Source: JAGCJX01 sp045638645 (GTDB lineage: Bacteria > Bacteroidota > Bacteroidia > Bacteroidales > UBA932). From it: a stretch of DNA of 64,000 nucleotides. Made by a program: the position numbers and the translations under genes. The stretch covers positions 1 to 64,000 of the forward strand of contig JAZUBU010000009.1 in NCBI GenBank assembly GCA_045638645.1. Direction: 5' to 3'. Below are positions 33,139 through 42,631 of the stretch, one piece after another; positions within the stretch are counted from its first letter, which is position 1; each line of letters opens with the position of its first letter. Below the pieces are notes generated by a model. It searched no databases. It was not told the DNA's origin and saw nothing but the letters and a program-made list of their open reading frames with translations.

Positions 33139-36100
33139 CCATCCATTGGTAGGGAGACGCTTTCGGGGCGTTGACTTGCTGGCGCTTCTTGATTTCTTCT
33201 TCTTCGCGAATCAACTCCTGCTCTGCTTTGATCAGTTGTTGCATTTCGTATTCTTCGCGGCGTTTTTTGCTCCAGAAAATGTTTCTCCACAGTTCCCGGA
33301 AACTGTCAAATTCATCTTGGTAGGTGAAACCGACACCCGTGCGTTGGGTGTTGTCCAGGTAGTTGGAGTAGTCATCGGCCGAGTGGGTGAAGAGCGTTGC
33401 ACGCAGTTTTCCGTCTTTTCCCAATTTGATTTCCGTTTCCAGGTTGCCGACCCAGTTGGAGTTGCCGTTGGATGAGGCCCCGGCGACATTGCCGACATTG
33501 CCGTTGACAATGACCCGGTTGTTGAAGAACTGGGTGGAAAGGGCGACGTCAAACACATCTTGTCCTTGTCGGTCCTGTTGGTAATTCAGTCCCAAGTCCA
33601 AAGGAATGTTCAGCTGTCGCAGAATGTTGTTCAATTGGTTGGATACCATCTCACTTGTGTAGGAGTAGAGCAGGGTCGAGGTATTGACGATGCCGGATGC
33701 TTCGTCGGGTAGGAAGGAGCCGGACAGCAGCAGGGAGATGGTTTGTCGGAGCACCTTGTCTTCCGTACTAAGGGCAGTTTCCACCCGTCCTTTTGTGAGG
33801 GGATCCAGATCGGGTACTTCGATGTCAAAGGAAATTTCCGGGTTCAGCAATGAGCCCGTCATGGAAATACCGCAACGGACATCCCGTCGTGTTCCGACGG
33901 AGGTGGTATCGGAGATAAGGGTGGCAATGGAGGCCTTTGTGTTGTAATTGGCTTTCAGGTTGACGCGGGTATCCTGGATGGCACCACCGAAGGAGACGGT
34001 ACCCCCTTCTTGTACCACAAAGTCTTTGGCGACCATACCCAGTAGGACAAAACGGTAACTACCTTCCTGGATTTTGTAGTCTCCCCGCAGATCCAGTCCG
34101 TCGTGAGCCGGATTGATTTCAATATCCACAGTACCCGAACCTTTGCTTCGGATAACGTCCCCGGTTTCTTTGTTGATTTCTACCAGAATTTCAGCATCGG
34201 GATTCACGACCGCTTTTGCCCGGATATCCAGGTTGGTTTTCTTGGATACCTGCCTAGTATGGATTTCCAATTGCTTTTCCAGCGTTTCTTTGAAGAGGTC
34301 CTGCGGAGACTTGAAGGTCAGCAGATCCTTTTGGCTGGCGGATTGGGAAGAGGACAGCGGAATGTGGATGCTGGTGTTGTCGGCGGTGGCAGCGGTGACA
34401 TCAATGGACAAGTTGTTCAACGGGCCCCGTAGGAAAATGGTGCCCGACGCGTTGGCGGTTCCGTAGAACGTGTCGTTCTCGCGAGCGGAAATGTTCAGAC
34501 ACTGGAAGTTTTGGAAACTGAGTTTGGTGTCCAGACTCATCTGCTGGAAGTGTTTGTGGCTGAGGGTTCCTTCCAGACGGGCTCGGCTGTCGTTGCTATC
34601 CGTGATGTAGATGTTGTCAAAGGAGATTCCATTTTCCATCACGCTGAAATCACCGTTCAACCAGTAGGGTACACCGGTGTAGAGGGGAACGAAGCCAAAA
34701 TGATTGAAGCGGCAGTTCTCGCCGGTAACGTTCAGACGGTCCGTTCGGCCAAAGAGCTGGAAGGTTCCGTTCAGACTGCCGTTGTTGACCAGCAGGATGT
34801 CTTTGACAAACGGGTTCAGGTACATCAGGGGCAATTCCGAAATTTCGGCGGTGAGATTCAGAAATCCATTGGAAGGTTGGTAGTGGCCGTAGATATTGAG
34901 CGGGTGTCTTCCGTTAAGCGATTGGTCCAACAGCAGGTTCAACCGGTTGTTGGTTTGGTCCCATTTGCTTTTGAGGTTGAGGCTGCCCATTGGATTTCCG
35001 CCGAGTTGCACATCGGTGGCTTGGATGTCCGCAAAGAGGTTCGGATTCGAGAACAGCGAAGACAGGTCCGCTTTCCCATTCAGGATTCCCTGGATTTGCG
35101 GGGACTCCGTGAAGAAGGAGTTGAGGGTGTTCAGCCGGAAATTGGAGATGTCCAGATGCAGTTGTTCGCTTGTCAGGGCTCCCAATTCCCCGTTGGCCCG
35201 GATTTCCTGGTCCTCGGACAGGAGGAAGAGGTTGTTGATTTGGTAATATCCTTGTCCGATATTCAGGTCAAAGGGACGTATTTCCCATAGTTGGTTTTGC
35301 AGGTACAAGTAGGAGTCATTGACAAAGATGTAGGCTTTGCTTTGTGACGGATCCAATTGCCGGTTCAGGAACAGGTCTGCAGAGACGAAAAGTTCGTTGC
35401 GGAGGGCGGTGGCATTGGCAAAACCCAGTTCGGTGTGCACCAGGCCTTGGTCGGCTTCCAGATCCACTTGGGCATATTGCAAGTCAACGCCTCCCACCTG
35501 CAGCGAGTTGACGCGCAGGGTGCATTGCAGCAATGAGTCCAGGTTGGACACTTTTCCTGAAATGTTCCGCAGCCGGTTGCTTCCCAACGCAATGGCCGGT
35601 GAGGTGATTTCTGTCAGGAATTCATCCCGGTCGTTCAAGCTGATGTTGAGTTTCGTGCGTTCAGCGATGTACAGTTCCGGCAGGATGATCTGGCACAAGG
35701 CGCGGGTGTCGGCCGTTTCAACGAGGAAATTGAAATTCGGGGTTGTTTCAGTCCGGGTGACTTTTTCCGGACGGAACTGTTCGTCCACCAGGATCCGTTG
35801 GATTTCTCCGAGAACCTGGGTCGGTGATTCATCCGAAACCAGCGATGCATTCAGCATGGATGAGATCAGCTCGATCTGAAAATTTGAGGAGTCCTGGGTG
35901 GAGACCAAGGTGATGTCGTCTACTTTGTGCGACCCTTTTTCGTTGCTGTAATTCAGTTGTTTGAGTTCCAGACTGCCTAACCAGTCTTGTTCGGGAGTCT
36001 GGGTCAAGTCCGCCAGGGCCAGCAGGCGGCCTTGGGAAACGGAGCCCCGTTGGTCCAGGTTCAGGGCCTGGAGATCCACGATCGGCATATCGATAAACGC

Positions 36101-37699
36101 TTTGATGCTGCGGCTTTGGTCCCGGTTGTTGGCGATGTAGGTATGCGCAATGAATTCCAGATTCGGGTCATGGCAAACCAGTCTGGCATCGATGGCGTGG
36201 TTCTTCCAGGCCCCGTTGACCACCAGTCCGCTGTAGTCGTATCCGTTGAATCCGAAATGTTGCACTGTGAGGTTGCGCAGGTTGACATCAATGGATCGGT
36301 CTTGGGTCGGGAGTGAGAGACGGACGTCCATTTGTGCCGTCAGATTTCCCAGGGACGGAACATCCAGGGCTTTCTTCAAGCTGAGGTTTTGTGTGTTGAT
36401 TTGACCGTCCAGCAAGATGGGCTCTTTGATGAGCAGGTTGCCCAATACGAGCTTGGTTTGGAGATTTCCGATGTTGGAATGGACATTTCCCTCTATGTTG
36501 AGGTGGTTCAGTGTGCCTTGGGAGCGGCCTGCAAAATGCAGGGGTACATTCGGTGCAATGCTTGCCAGGGTTCCCGGCTGGAGATCCGGAGAGAAGCATC
36601 GTGCCAGGTTTTCAATGGAACGGGTGTCGGCAGTACACTCGTGGACTTGCAGGGAAAAGTCTGTTTTTTGAATGTTCGGCAGCCCGGAGATGACGCCCGA
36701 GACCCGCACTTTCAGCCCTTCGTATTCGGCGGTCAGGTTATCGGGGACGAGTCGGCTGATGGGACCGGCAATCTTTCCGTTCAGTTTGAGCAGCAGCGGA
36801 TTTCCTTTTAGTTCCGGGGAGATTTTTCCCAAGGTGTGAAAGTCGAGGGTCGAGTCGTAGAAATCCGCGCCCAACTGAATTTTTCTTAGAAAGTCCCCCC
36901 AGTCAGAACCCCGTTGGAAACTCATCGTGAAGTAATTCGCCTTGACATAGGAGATGCCGTCGTTGAGAATCAGGTCTTCGATGCGGGCCTCTTTGCCCGG
37001 TATGAACGAGAATTTCCCTTGAATGTGTTCGGCAGTATAACCGCTCTTGTCAACAGCGTGGACACGGTGTGCCCGGGCAAACATGCCTTCCGGGCCCATT
37101 TCGATCCGGGTTGCCCGGATGTCGATTTGGGAGAGGTCCAGGTCGGTGAAATCAATGCATTCCGGATCTCCGGTCTTCGGGACGAACGGGTCATAGTAGG
37201 AGAAACGGAAATCCCGGATGCGCAATTCTCCCAAACTGAACCGGGGAAAAATCATGGGTTCGGTACTCGTCGAGGGTGTGTTGGGAATGCGGAAGATGCG
37301 GAACAGGTTCGACATGCCATCCGGACCCTCTACCCAGTAGTTGAAAACACCTCCGCGGATGTTTACCCGATCCAGGTGCAAGTCGCCACGCAGTAGCTTG
37401 GTCGGAGAAAAGGAAAGGGAGAGTTTGTTGATGCGGGTTAAGGTGTCCCCAGGAGCTCCAAGAATGACAGCATCCTTGATAATCACCTTGTTGAAGAACA
37501 CGACCATGACCCGGCCGATCTGTGCGGTTCCATCGATATGATCATTCAACAAGGCAGTAGCCCTTCTTCCAGCCCATGTCTGAAAGGATGGCATCTGCAT
37601 TGCCCAGGACCCGAAAAACGGCAGAAATCCGAGGAGAATCAGCAGACCGATGAGTATTTTTTTGACCGCTTTGATGGTGCAGGTTTTTTTAGTGTGCAA
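33131..37699 (-). CDS. tamB: TamB-like translocation/assembly module protein
   Basis: About 1520 residues. One N-terminal signal-anchor (VKKILIGLLILLGFLPFFGS) is followed by a very long beta-rich, repetitive AsmA/TamB-type body with no catalytic motifs, and a C-terminal DUF490/TamB domain (LDLRGDYKIQEGSYRFVLLG, TVSFGGAIQDTRVNLKANY, GMSITGSLLNPEISFDIEVP as approximate blocks). TamB-like proteins bridge the periplasm and carry phospholipids or help outer-membrane protein assembly. It ends in a basic, Glu-rich coil. No in-frame ATG precedes the anchor: the frame opens at TTG 37711, which is inside the -7 element TAACTTTG (37716-37709), so TTG 37699 is the more likely start. It is divergent from tsaD, a conserved Bacteroidetes arrangement. 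Confidence 0.88.
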   Translation of the reverse strand: MHTKKTCTIKAVKKILIGLLILLGFLPFFGSWAMQMPSFQTWAGRRATALLNDHIDGTAQIGRVMVVFFNKVIIKDAVILGAPGDTLTRINKLSLSFSPTKLLRGDLHLDRVNIRGGVFNYWVEGPDGMSNLFRIFRIPNTPSTSTEPMIFPRFSLGELRIRDFRFSYYDPFVPKTGDPECIDFTDLDLSQIDIRATRIEMGPEGMFARAHRVHAVDKSGYTAEHIQGKFSFIPGKEARIEDLILNDGISYVKANYFTMSFQRGSDWGDFLRKIQLGADFYDSTLDFHTLGKISPELKGNPLLLKLNGKIAGPISRLVPDNLTAEYEGLKVRVSGVISGLPNIQKTDFSLQVHECTADTRSIENLARCFSPDLQPGTLASIAPNVPLHFAGRSQGTLNHLNIEGNVHSNIGNLQTKLVLGNLLIKEPILLDGQINTQNLSLKKALDVPSLGNLTAQMDVRLSLPTQDRSIDVNLRNLTVQHFGFNGYDYSGLVVNGAWKNHAIDARLVCHDPNLEFIAHTYIANNRDQSRSIKAFIDMPIVDLQALNLDQRGSVSQGRLLALADLTQTPEQDWLGSLELKQLNYSNEKGSHKVDDITLVSTQDSSNFQIELISSMLNASLVSDESPTQVLGEIQRILVDEQFRPEKVTRTETTPNFNFLVETADTRALCQIILPELYIAERTKLNISLNDRDEFLTEITSPAIALGSNRLRNISGKVSNLDSLLQCTLRVNSLQVGGVDLQYAQVDLEADQGLVHTELGFANATALRNELFVSADLFLNRQLDPSQSKAYIFVNDSYLYLQNQLWEIRPFDLNIGQGYYQINNLFLLSEDQEIRANGELGALTSEQLHLDISNFRLNTLNSFFTESPQIQGILNGKADLSSLFSNPNLFADIQATDVQLGGNPMGSLNLKSKWDQTNNRLNLLLDQSLNGRHPLNIYGHYQPSNGFLNLTAEISELPLMYLNPFVKDILLVNNGSLNGTFQLFGRTDRLNVTGENCRFNHFGFVPLYTGVPYWLNGDFSVMENGISFDNIYITDSNDSRARLEGTLSHKHFQQMSLDTKLSFQNFQCLNISARENDTFYGTANASGTIFLRGPLNNLSIDVTAATADNTSIHIPLSSSQSASQKDLLTFKSPQDLFKETLEKQLEIHTRQVSKKTNLDIRAKAVVNPDAEILVEINKETGDVIRSKGSGTVDIEINPAHDGLDLRGDYKIQEGSYRFVLLGMVAKDFVVQEGGTVSFGGAIQDTRVNLKANYNTKASIATLISDTTSVGTRRDVRCGISMTGSLLNPEISFDIEVPDLDPLTKGRVETALSTEDKVLRQTISLLLSGSFLPDEASGIVNTSTLLYSYTSEMVSNQLNNILRQLNIPLDLGLNYQQDRQGQDVFDVALSTQFFNNRVIVNGNVGNVAGASSNGNSNWVGNLETEIKLGKDGKLRATLFTHSADDYSNYLDNTQRTGVGFTYQDEFDSFRELWRNIFWSKKRREEYEMQQLIKAEQELIREEEEIKKRQQVNAPKASPYQWMGL

Positions 37700-37708
37700 A
37701 TAAGTAAA

Positions 37709-37716
37709 CAAAGTTA
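37709..37716 (-). promoter_or_regulatory. -7 promoter element for tamB
   Basis: Reads TAACTTTG on the minus strand (TAnnTTTG match). It overlaps the first possible TTG codon of the tamB frame and thereby argues for the TTG at 37699. Confidence 0.45.
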
Positions 37717-37728
37717 ATATTTTATGAG

Positions 37729-37736
37729 TAGATTTG
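37729..37736 (+). promoter_or_regulatory. -7 promoter element for tsaD
   Basis: TAGATTTG matches TAnnTTTG, 19 bp before the tsaD ATG. No TTG at the proper upstream distance. Confidence 0.4.
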
Positions 37737-37755
37737 CATAAAAATTAGTAGGAAT

Positions 37756-38781
37756 ATGTCTCATTTGATTTTAGGGATAGAATCGTCTTGTGATGATACT
37801 TCCGCAGCGGTTTTGCGGGATGAAGTCCTGTTGTCCAACGTGATGGCTTCGCAGGAGGTACACCGTCAGTATGGTGGGGTCATTCCCGAACTGGCTTCCC
37901 GTGCCCATCAGCAGAACATTGTTCCCGTTGTACACCAGGCCTTGGTGCAAGCCGGTGTGACGATGGCAGATATTGATGCCATTGCCTTCACCCGGGGTCC
38001 CGGTCTGTTGGGCTCGTTGCTCGTTGGAACCTCTTTTGCGAAGGGACTGTCTGTTTCTTCGGGCAAGCCGTTGGTGGAAGTGAACCATTTGCAGGGGCAT
38101 ATCTTGTCCCACTTCATACAACAACCCGGCCAATCGAAGCAGCCGCCGCGTTTTCCTTTTTTGGCCTTGCTGGTTTCCGGTGGTCACTCCCAAATTGTCC
38201 GTGTGGATGATTATCTGACCTATGAGGTGATTGGCCACACCATCGATGATGCCGTGGGAGAGGCATTTGATAAATGTGCCAAGATCATGGGCTTGAGTTA
38301 TCCCGGCGGACCGGTCATTGACCGATTGGCCAAGGAAGGGGATCCCAAGCGTTTCGCGTTTGCCAAGCCCCGTATCCCGGATTTGAATTATAGTTTCAGT
38401 GGGATCAAGACCTCCCTCTTGTATTTCTTGCGGGATCAGGTAGCACAGGATCCGGATTTTATCCAAAAGAACCAGGCGGACATCTGTGCTTCCTATCAGA
38501 AGACACTCATTGATATCCTGATGGATAAATTGTTGAAAGCGGTGAAGTTGACCGGCATCCGGGAGGTGGCCATTGCCGGAGGAGTTTCTGCCAACTCCGG
38601 TTTGCGCAGCCGGATTGTGGAAGAAGGACAGAAACGCGGTTGGGTGACCCACATTCCGGAATTCAAGTTTACCACAGACAATGCGGCCATGATCGCCATC
38701 ACCGGTTTGTACAAATTTAGAAGTGGCTCACGGGCTGAGTTGGACTTGGCTCCGATTTCAAGAGCCTTGGATTATCATTAG
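37756..38781 (+). CDS. tsaD: tRNA N6-threonylcarbamoyladenosine transferase TsaD
   Basis: 341 residues. TsaD transfers the threonylcarbamoyl group to A37 of ANN-decoding tRNAs. Motifs of the Kae1/Qri7 family are clear: ILGIESSCDDTSAAVL, PELASRAHQQNI, metal ligands in EVNHLQGHILSHF, LLVSGGHSQIV, YPGGPVIDRLA and the C-terminal KFTTDNAAMIAITG. The t6A product is the substrate of MtaB encoded upstream. The FAD protein gene begins 8 bp later. Confidence 0.96.
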   Translation: MSHLILGIESSCDDTSAAVLRDEVLLSNVMASQEVHRQYGGVIPELASRAHQQNIVPVVHQALVQAGVTMADIDAIAFTRGPGLLGSLLVGTSFAKGLSVSSGKPLVEVNHLQGHILSHFIQQPGQSKQPPRFPFLALLVSGGHSQIVRVDDYLTYEVIGHTIDDAVGEAFDKCAKIMGLSYPGGPVIDRLAKEGDPKRFAFAKPRIPDLNYSFSGIKTSLLYFLRDQVAQDPDFIQKNQADICASYQKTLIDILMDKLLKAVKLTGIREVAIAGGVSANSGLRSRIVEEGQKRGWVTHIPEFKFTTDNAAMIAITGLYKFRSGSRAELDLAPISRALDYH

Positions 38782-38789
38782 TCAACTGT

Positions 38790-40343
38790 ATGAAAGAATT
38801 TGAAGCTTCTTTTCCGGCGGTACACGAACCTTCGCAAGACGACTTCCGTCGGGCAGCTGCCCGTGCGATGGGCATGCCGGAAACACGGATTGCTGCCGTG
38901 GTGCCCTTGAAACGGTCTTTGGATGCCCGAGGCAAAGAAATCCAATACCGCTATCGGTTGCAGGGATATGCCCAAGGGGAACCGGGACCGGCACCTCGTC
39001 GTGAATTCCTGTACCGGGATGTCCGGAATGCTGAGCCGGTACTGATTGTGGGTGCTGGTCCGGCCGGTCTGTTTTGTGCCTTGAAACTCCTGACGTTGGG
39101 TTACAAACCCATATTGGTTGAGCGAGGTAAGGACGTGCATGCACGCAAGTATGATATGGCCCGACTTTCCCGGACTGGAGAGGTGAACATTGACTCCAAC
39201 TATTGCTTTGGGGAAGGGGGCGCCGGTACATTTTCAGACGGAAAACTTTATACCCGTTCTTCCAAACGGGGGGATGTGTACGAGGTGCTGGAACAGTTGG
39301 TGCTGTTTGGTGCGGACGAAAGGATCTTGTTGGAGGCCCATCCGCACATCGGCAGTGACAAACTTTCCCAGGTGATTGAGAACATCCGTCTGGGTATCCT
39401 GGAACATGGTGGAGAGTATCATTTCAACCGCCGAGTCGAGCGCATGAACCGTACGTCGTCGGGTTGGCAATTGACAGCAGCTTGCCTGGATGAGGCCGGA
39501 GGAGAAGAAGTGTTTGAAGCCAAAAACGTGGTGTTGGCTACCGGGCATTCCGGCAAAGAAATCTACGAATATTTTTATGGGCAGGGTTGGGCTTTGGAAG
39601 CCAAAGGATTTGCCTTGGGTGTTCGGGCAGAACATCCGCAGAGCCTGATCAACAATGCCCGTTACCACGGCATGTACAAACCTTATCTGCCGCCGGCCGA
39701 GTATTCGTTGGTGACCCAGGTAGAAGGTCGGGGAGTCTTTTCGTTCTGCATGTGTCCGGGAGGCCTGCTCATTCCGTCGGCAACCGCACCGGGTGAACAG
39801 GTTTTGAACGGAATGTCTAATTCCAACCGTTCCTCCAAATGGGCCAATGCGGGGATTGTGGTGTCGGTTGAGCCCGAAGATTTGGTGGACTATGCCCAAC
39901 ACGGTCCTTTGGCAGCGCTCCGCTTTCAGCAGGAGGTGGAACGGTCGATGTTCGAAGTGACGGGCTCCATCAAGGCTCCTGCACAACGGATGACGGATTT
40001 TGTGCGACGGAAAGTGTCGGTGGACCTGCCGAAATCCTCGTACCATCCGGGAACGTCGTCGCAGCCATTGCACGAGTTGCTGCCTTCTTTTGTTGCCGAC
40101 CGTTTGCGGAAGGCATTTCCCGAATTTGACCGGAAAATCCGGGGCTACTATACTTCAGAGGCATTGTTGCTGGCGGTAGAGTCGCGTACGTCTTCGCCGG
40201 TGCGCATGCCGCGGGACCCGGAAACACTGGAACATCTTTCTTGCTCAGGGGTTTATCCCTGTGGAGAAGGGGCCGGTTATGCAGGAGGCATTGTTTCTTC
40301 TGCGTTGGACGGCATTCGGGTGGCTTTGTCGATAGCGCGATGA
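38790..40343 (+). CDS. FAD-dependent oxidoreductase, COG2509-type
   Basis: 517 residues. After an N-terminal domain of ~85 residues (FRRAAARAMGMPETRIAAVV, LKRSLDARGKEIQYRY) comes the dinucleotide motif VLIVGAGPAGLFCALKLL, then the family block YCFGEGGAGTFSDGKLYTR, a second nucleotide-binding segment AKNVVLATGHSGKEIYEYF, and a C-terminal YPCGEGAGYAGGIVSSALDG. This is the widespread uncharacterised COG2509 flavoprotein; its substrate is not known. It follows tsaD closely and may be co-transcribed. Confidence 0.85.
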   Translation: MKEFEASFPAVHEPSQDDFRRAAARAMGMPETRIAAVVPLKRSLDARGKEIQYRYRLQGYAQGEPGPAPRREFLYRDVRNAEPVLIVGAGPAGLFCALKLLTLGYKPILVERGKDVHARKYDMARLSRTGEVNIDSNYCFGEGGAGTFSDGKLYTRSSKRGDVYEVLEQLVLFGADERILLEAHPHIGSDKLSQVIENIRLGILEHGGEYHFNRRVERMNRTSSGWQLTAACLDEAGGEEVFEAKNVVLATGHSGKEIYEYFYGQGWALEAKGFALGVRAEHPQSLINNARYHGMYKPYLPPAEYSLVTQVEGRGVFSFCMCPGGLLIPSATAPGEQVLNGMSNSNRSSKWANAGIVVSVEPEDLVDYAQHGPLAALRFQQEVERSMFEVTGSIKAPAQRMTDFVRRKVSVDLPKSSYHPGTSSQPLHELLPSFVADRLRKAFPEFDRKIRGYYTSEALLLAVESRTSSPVRMPRDPETLEHLSCSGVYPCGEGAGYAGGIVSSALDGIRVALSIAR

Positions 40344-40359
40344 TTTCTTTTGAAATTTA

Positions 40360-40390
40360 TTGTTTTCTATCCAAGAAAACATTATCTTTG
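40360..40390 (+). promoter_or_regulatory. Promoter for the zeta-toxin-like gene
   Basis: TTG at 40360-40362, 20-bp spacer, TATCTTTG at 40383-40390: a full Bacteroidetes-type promoter, giving a leader of about 17 nt before ATG 40412. Confidence 0.6.
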
Positions 40391-40411
40391 CTATCAGTTG
40401 TATATTGAAAT

Positions 40412-40996
40412 ATGCCGAAACTTTTCATCATTTCAGGTTGCAATGGGGCAGGGAAAACGACTGCATCCTACACCATTTTACCGGAAATGTTGAATTGTAT
40501 AGAGTTTGTGAATGCAGATGAGATTGCCAAAGGCATTTCTCCGTTTTCTCCGGAAAGCGCTGCGATTCAGGCCGGACGGATCATGTTGGAGCGAGTGGCG
40601 GACTTGTTGGCCAACGGCAAGGATTTTGCCATTGAAACGACGTTGGCTACACGTACCCATTTGAACATTGTCCGCGAGGCACAAGCCAAGGGCTATGTTG
40701 TAACCTTGTTGTTCTTTTGGTTGAATGTTCCGGAATTGGCCATTGAGCGTGTTCGCTTGCGGGTGAAGTCCGGGGGACACAATGTCAATGAAAAGACCAT
40801 CCGACGCCGTTACAACTTGGGTATCCGACATTTGTTTGATCTGTACCTTCCGGCTTGTGAATACTGGATGCTGATTGACAATTCCAACTCTCCCGAGGTA
40901 ATTGTGGAAGGCGGTTTGGGTATCACAACGAAAGTACATAACAAAACCTTGTTTAACCAATTATTCAACTGTTATGAGCGAATTAGAAACACGTGA
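40412..40996 (+). CDS. Zeta-toxin-like P-loop kinase
   Basis: 194 residues. Walker A is SGCNGAGKTT (residues 8-17), followed by FVNADEIAKGISPFSPES, a zeta/UDP-GlcNAc-kinase-like substrate loop, and FAIETTLATRTHLNIVREA with the ETT motif seen in zeta family members. A helical region with Arg-rich QRV-type lid (VNEKTIRRRYNLGIRHLFDLYLP, about 127-150) follows. Zeta toxins phosphorylate UDP-activated amino sugars, but many chromosomal members of the family have no proven toxicity. It has its own promoter and overlaps a 51-aa gene at its 3' end, suggesting a two-gene unit. Confidence 0.8.
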   Translation: MPKLFIISGCNGAGKTTASYTILPEMLNCIEFVNADEIAKGISPFSPESAAIQAGRIMLERVADLLANGKDFAIETTLATRTHLNIVREAQAKGYVVTLLFFWLNVPELAIERVRLRVKSGGHNVNEKTIRRRYNLGIRHLFDLYLPACEYWMLIDNSNSPEVIVEGGLGITTKVHNKTLFNQLFNCYERIRNT

Positions 40997-41129
40997 AATA
41001 AGAGATAATATCCTGAACGGATTGAGTCTTGCGTTCGAAAAACTCGTTCAGGAGAAGAAGAAAGATGACTCGGAGCTGGCGTTTTCCCAAGAGGGATGCG
41101 TGGTAAAGGTCAAAGCAACCGAAATCTGA
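40974..41129 (+). CDS. Small 51-aa partner of the zeta-like kinase
   Basis: 51 residues, starting at ATG 40974 inside the last 23 bp of the kinase gene in another frame. It begins MSELETREIRDNILNGLSLA and is amphipathic-helical for about 35 residues, then ends in a short beta-like segment (GCVVKVKATEI). No known domain was recognised. The overlapping start and conserved-looking composition (many Glu/Lys, good coding character) argue that it is real. By position it could be an antitoxin or accessory subunit, but this order (kinase first) is unlike epsilon-zeta, where the antitoxin comes first. Confidence 0.6.
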   Translation: MSELETREIRDNILNGLSLAFEKLVQEKKKDDSELAFSQEGCVVKVKATEI

Positions 41130-41155
41130 TTTTTGTTACTCTGCTACCGAACAAA

Positions 41156-42631
41156 ATGAAAGAAAAGAACCTGATTATAGAAGGTGCTCCTACTGTACGG
41201 GCATCTTCTTTTTCTTTGCCGGCAGCGTTCCGGCTGTTTGGTGTGGACCCGGATGATTTGAAGGGCTTGGCCAGGGTGGCCTTGTCGAAGGGTGGGGACT
41301 ACGCCGATTTTTATTTTGAATACAGTACGTCGGATGATCTGATGCTGCGGGACGGAGAAGTGAGTTCCGTGGGATCGCATGCCGACTATGGTGTGGGGGT
41401 GCGTGTCCTTTCCGGGGAAATGACGGGTTATGCCTATTCGGAAAAGACCGACATTCCGAGTATGACGGAGGCTGCGCAGATGGCAGCATCCATCGCTTCG
41501 CAAATCCGGGAAGTTCCGGTGCCGGAACAGGCTTGTGCCTTGGAGGCCCCCGAGAACCGTTATCCCGTTCTGAAGACCTGGGAAGACTACCCGGTACAGC
41601 AGCAGAAAGAATTTTTGAAAGCCTTGGATGCAGCAGTCCGTCAGCAGGATGACCGGGTTTTGAAAGTCATTGCCCGGTTGGCGCATTCCCGTTCCCAGGT
41701 GTTCTTTTACAACTCCGAGGGCGTAATGCATACCGACGACCGGCCGATGGCATCCTTGTCCCTGACCTGCATCATGAAGCAGGGATCGCGTGTGGAGAAC
41801 TTTTCGGCATCCCGGAGTTTCCGTTCGGGTTCGGAGATGTTGACCGAAGCCTTGTGCCACGAGTTGGCTCACGAGGTGGTGGCTTGTTGTGCCCGGATGA
41901 TGGAAGCTGAGCAGCCGACCGGAGGCGTCATGCCGGTTGTCATGGGAGCAGGAGGCAGCGGCATCCTGTTGCACGAGGCGATGGGGCATGCTTTTGAAGC
42001 GGATTTCAACCGCAAGGGTACCTCGGTATTTTCGGACAAAATGGGCAAACGGATCTGTCCGGAAGGCATCACGGTCGTGGATGATGCGACGTTGTTTGCC
42101 AACCGTGGCTCCTTGAATTTTGACGATGAAGGGACACCGGGCCAACGGACGGTAATGGTGGATGATGGAATCTTGACCTCGTATCTTCATGACCGGATCA
42201 GCGCAAAGTATTACGGTGTGGCTCCGACTGGCAACGGTCGCCGGGAGTCGTTCCGGTACATGCCCTTGCCGCGGATGCGTGCCACCTACATGGAGGCGGG
42301 CCGGGTAGCCGAGGCTGATCTGATCCGTGATATCAAGAAGGGAATCTATGTGGACCATTTCTCAAACGGACAGGTTCAGATCGGTGTCGGAGATTTTACA
42401 TTCTATGTCAAGTCGGGTTATCTGATTGAAAACGGAGAGTTGACCCGTCCCATCAAGGACACCAACATCATTGGAAACGGTCCCCGGGTTCTTTCCGATA
42501 TCCTGGGGGTTGCCGACAATTTGAAAATAGACAACGGAACCTGGACTTGCGGCAAGGAACAGTATTGTGCCGTTTCCTGTGGCATGCCCAGTGTTTTGAT
42601 ACGACAATTAAACGTAGGAGGAAGCTTGTGA
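41156..42631 (+). CDS. tldD: TldD metalloprotease subunit
   Basis: 491 residues. TldD and TldE form a heteromeric metalloprotease that degrades unfolded peptides and matures some RiPPs. The catalytic HExxxH motif is HEAMGH at residues 273-278, in the block VVMGAGGSGILLHEAMGHAF; other family blocks are GVRVLSGEMTGYAYSEK, YLHDRISAKYYGV and the C-terminal TWTCGKEQYCAVSCGMPSV. ATG 41156 is 26 bp after the 51-aa gene. It overlaps tldE by 4 bp. Confidence 0.93.
   Translation: MKEKNLIIEGAPTVRASSFSLPAAFRLFGVDPDDLKGLARVALSKGGDYADFYFEYSTSDDLMLRDGEVSSVGSHADYGVGVRVLSGEMTGYAYSEKTDIPSMTEAAQMAASIASQIREVPVPEQACALEAPENRYPVLKTWEDYPVQQQKEFLKALDAAVRQQDDRVLKVIARLAHSRSQVFFYNSEGVMHTDDRPMASLSLTCIMKQGSRVENFSASRSFRSGSEMLTEALCHELAHEVVACCARMMEAEQPTGGVMPVVMGAGGSGILLHEAMGHAFEADFNRKGTSVFSDKMGKRICPEGITVVDDATLFANRGSLNFDDEGTPGQRTVMVDDGILTSYLHDRISAKYYGVAPTGNGRRESFRYMPLPRMRATYMEAGRVAEADLIRDIKKGIYVDHFSNGQVQIGVGDFTFYVKSGYLIENGELTRPIKDTNIIGNGPRVLSDILGVADNLKIDNGTWTCGKEQYCAVSCGMPSVLIRQLNVGGSL

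Noticed and set aside
42547..42627. Upstream extension of tldE into tldD
   Set aside because: The GTG at 42628 has a strong AGGAGG before it and an overlapping stop; the extension would read through the conserved tldD C-terminus.
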